Of a stretch of 7,985 nucleotides of DNA, positions 6,775 to 7,985 are shown piece by piece. The translations under genes were made by a program, and so were the position numbers. Below the pieces are notes generated by a model. It saw only the letters and a list, made by a program, of their open reading frames with translations, ran no database searches and was not told the DNA's origin. The stretch is from Prevotella sp. UBA7551 (GTDB lineage Bacteria; Bacteroidota; Bacteroidia; Bacteroidales; Bacteroidaceae): positions 1,704 to 9,688 of the forward strand of contig DLLX01000079.1 in the NCBI GenBank assembly GCA_002479145.1, read 5' to 3'. Within the stretch, counting starts at the first letter, position 1. Each line of letters begins with the position of its first letter.

Positions 6775-6818
6775 CTTGTTTGGCAAAAAACAAGTAACTT
6801 TGCAACGTGTCAAACAAG
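6775..6818 (+). promoter_or_regulatory. Promoter with three CAAACAAG-type motifs upstream of the ribonucleotide reductase
   Basis: TAACTTTG at 6795-6802 matches TANNTTTG exactly and faces the reductase gene. A good -33 TTTG at the usual 19-21 nt is absent: TTTG occurs only 12 nt upstream and CTTG 16 nt upstream. CTTGTTTG (6775-6782), AAACAAG (6788-6794) and CAAACAAG (6811-6818) are three copies of one motif. The first is inverted to the other two, which are 24 bp apart. The first two form a 7-bp hairpin stem that ends exactly where the -7 box starts. This arrangement suggests an operator. It does not resemble an NrdR box as I know it. Confidence 0.45.
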
Positions 6819-6858
6819 TGATAAGGGTAACGCAGCATCTCGCTATTTGGCAAACCGA

Positions 6859-6874
6859 GGCGCACAACAGCGCC
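6859..6874 (+). other. Short GC hairpin in the predicted reductase leader
   Basis: GGCGC and GCGCC form a 5-bp stem around ACAACA, about 50 nt before the start codon and downstream of the predicted transcription start. No T run follows, so it is not a terminator. Its role is unknown. Confidence 0.25.
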
Positions 6875-6923
6875 GTATATTGAAAAGATTTCATAAATTT
6901 CGCATTCTGTTTAAATACCAGTA

Positions 6924-7985
6924 ATGATGCAAGACAAGAATACATATACTTTTGAGGAGGCATACGAAGCCTCCTTGAAATACTTCGACGGCGACGCATT
7001 GGCCGCCCGCGTATGGGTGAGCAAATACGCCATGAAGGACAGTTTCGGCCACATCTACGAGCAAACGCCCACGGATATGCACTGGCGCATAGCCAATGAG
7101 ATTGCCAGGATAGAGGCAAAATACCCCAATCCCCTCACGGCAGAGGAGGCATTCGGGCTGCTCGACCACTTCAAGTACATCGTTCCGGCAGGCAGTCCGA
7201 TGGCGGGCATCGGCAATGACCACCAGGTCGCATCGCTTTCCAACTGCTTCGTCATCGGCATCGAGGGCGACGCCGACTCCTACGGGGCCATCATGAGGAT
7301 GGATGAGGAGCAAGTGCAGCTCATGAAGCGGCGCGGCGGCGTGGGCCACGACATGAGTCAGATACGCCCCAAAGGCTCTCCCGTGCACAATTCCGCCCTC
7401 ACCTCGACGGGGCTTGTGCCGTTTATGGAGCGGTTCAGCAACTCTACGAGGGAGGTGGCGCAGGACGGAAGGCGCGGCGCACTGATGCTTTCGGTCTCCA
7501 TCAAGCACCCCGACGCAGAGGCTTTCATCGATGCGAAGATGGAAGAGGGCAAGGTGACGGGCGCAAACGTGAGCGTCAGGATTACCGATGAGTTTATGAA
7601 CGCAGCCACGGAGAACAAAAACTTCACGCAGCAGTTTCCCATCGACAGCGACCACCCAAAGGTAAAAAAGGAGATTTCGGCGCGCAAGCTGTGGGAAAAA
7701 ATTGTACACAACGCATGGAAGAGCGCAGAGCCGGGCGTGTTGTTTTGGGACACGATCACCAGGGAGAGCATTCCCGACTGCTATGCCGACCTCGGATTCC
7801 GCACGACAAGCACCAACCCGTGCGGTGAGATACCCCTTTGCCCCTACGACAGTTGCCGTCTGCTCGCCTTGAACCTCTACTCCTACGTCATAGACCCCTT
7901 CACACCGAAGGCACACTTCGACTTCGAGACCTTCTCACGGCACGCCCAGGCAGCGCAACGCATCATGGATGACATCATTGACTTG
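6924..7985 (+). CDS. nrdJ: Adenosylcobalamin-dependent (class II) ribonucleotide reductase, 3' truncated
   Basis: The frame is open from tandem ATGs at 6924 and 6927 to the right edge: 354 residues of a protein usually more than 800 long. It reduces ribonucleotides to deoxyribonucleotides for DNA synthesis, using coenzyme B12 as radical source. The N-terminus has 'TPTDMHWRIANEIARIE'. The first redox cysteine is C108 in 'VASLSNCFVIG'. Then come 'RRGGVGHDMSQIRPKGSPV', 'TSTGLVPFMERFSNSTREVAQDGRRGALMLSV' (spread over two motifs) and 'TSTNPCGEIPLCPYDSC', where C300 is the radical-site cysteine (numbering from 6924). These match the B12-dependent reductases of Bacteroidetes better than class I NrdA. 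The C-terminal cysteine pair lies beyond the window. No Shine-Dalgarno sequence is seen. The gene is divergent from yraN, with its own candidate promoter about 122 nt upstream. Confidence 0.93.
   Translation, partial: MMQDKNTYTFEEAYEASLKYFDGDALAARVWVSKYAMKDSFGHIYEQTPTDMHWRIANEIARIEAKYPNPLTAEEAFGLLDHFKYIVPAGSPMAGIGNDHQVASLSNCFVIGIEGDADSYGAIMRMDEEQVQLMKRRGGVGHDMSQIRPKGSPVHNSALTSTGLVPFMERFSNSTREVAQDGRRGALMLSVSIKHPDAEAFIDAKMEEGKVTGANVSVRITDEFMNAATENKNFTQQFPIDSDHPKVKKEISARKLWEKIVHNAWKSAEPGVLFWDTITRESIPDCYADLGFRTTSTNPCGEIPLCPYDSCRLLALNLYSYVIDPFTPKAHFDFETFSRHAQAAQRIMDDIIDL

Larger units (their letters stand above)
6597..6923. other. Divergent intergenic region between yraN and the ribonucleotide reductase gene
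   Basis: 327 nt without a credible gene. From left to right it holds a leftward -7 box (6633-6640) with an adjoining palindrome (6641-6653), then about 110 nt of mostly AT-rich DNA (6654-6762) in which I see no clear signal. Next come a GC stem (6763-6777), the CAAACAAG repeat cluster with the rightward -7 box (6775-6818), and a leader of about 105 nt with one short hairpin. No sequence matching the cobalamin riboswitch B12 box was found by eye on the + strand. Confidence 0.7.

Noticed and set aside
6638..6865. 75-codon - strand frame, and an overlapping longer one, in the divergent intergenic region
   Set aside because: It spans both candidate promoters and the repeat cluster, and its product has no domain I recognise. 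A small protein cannot be fully excluded, but the regulatory reading is better supported.
6891..7916. 341-codon open frame antisense to the ribonucleotide reductase
   Set aside because: Opposite strand of a clearly conserved enzyme; the Cys- and His-rich translation matches no family I recognise.

Overview
The window looks like an ordinary chromosomal stretch from a member of the Bacteroidales, most probably Prevotellaceae. Three things point there: a PorX-type response regulator fused to a PglZ/alkaline-phosphatase-like domain, a B12-dependent ribonucleotide reductase of the Bacteroidetes kind, and exact TANNTTTG boxes, the Bacteroidetes -7 promoter element. Most genes also lack a Shine-Dalgarno sequence, as is usual in that phylum. 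The genus is inferred from remembered protein similarity and was not searched.

Left block (1-3726, + strand). A 5'-truncated TPR protein resembling PorW/SprE is followed by porX and then tsaE. The gaps are 44 and 29 nt, so one transcript is likely, with its promoter outside the window. The first two belong to the type IX secretion (T9SS)/gliding regulatory sphere, and PorX relatives hydrolyse oligonucleotides. TsaE is the ATPase for the universal tRNA t6A37 modification and is a housekeeping passenger. A 287-nt convergent intergenic region follows. It holds a long nested palindrome of unknown role (3775-3859) and a textbook bidirectional intrinsic terminator (3952-3989).

Middle block (4014-6596, - strand, transcribed right to left). 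The order is yraN, birA, pyrH, then an exported SagB-type nitroreductase. Gaps are 14, 53 and 17 nt, consistent with one operon. A -7 box lies about 37 nt upstream of yraN, and the terminator shared with tsaE lies at the far end. The genes cover a YraN-family nuclease-fold protein, biotin attachment to carboxylases, UMP to UDP conversion, and a periplasmic flavoprotein of unknown substrate.

Right block. A 327-nt divergent region (6597-6923) holds back-to-back promoter elements and three copies of a CAAACAAG motif around the rightward -7 box. It leads into the first 354 codons of an adenosylcobalamin-dependent ribonucleotide reductase that runs off the right edge.

No mobile element, CRISPR array, tRNA, rRNA or new defence-like system is visible. 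The points most worth a second look are the nested palindrome after tsaE, the CAAACAAG repeats at the reductase promoter, the PorW-like/PorX linkage with its roughly 210-residue low-complexity tail, and the antisense-free but structured intergenic DNA in general.
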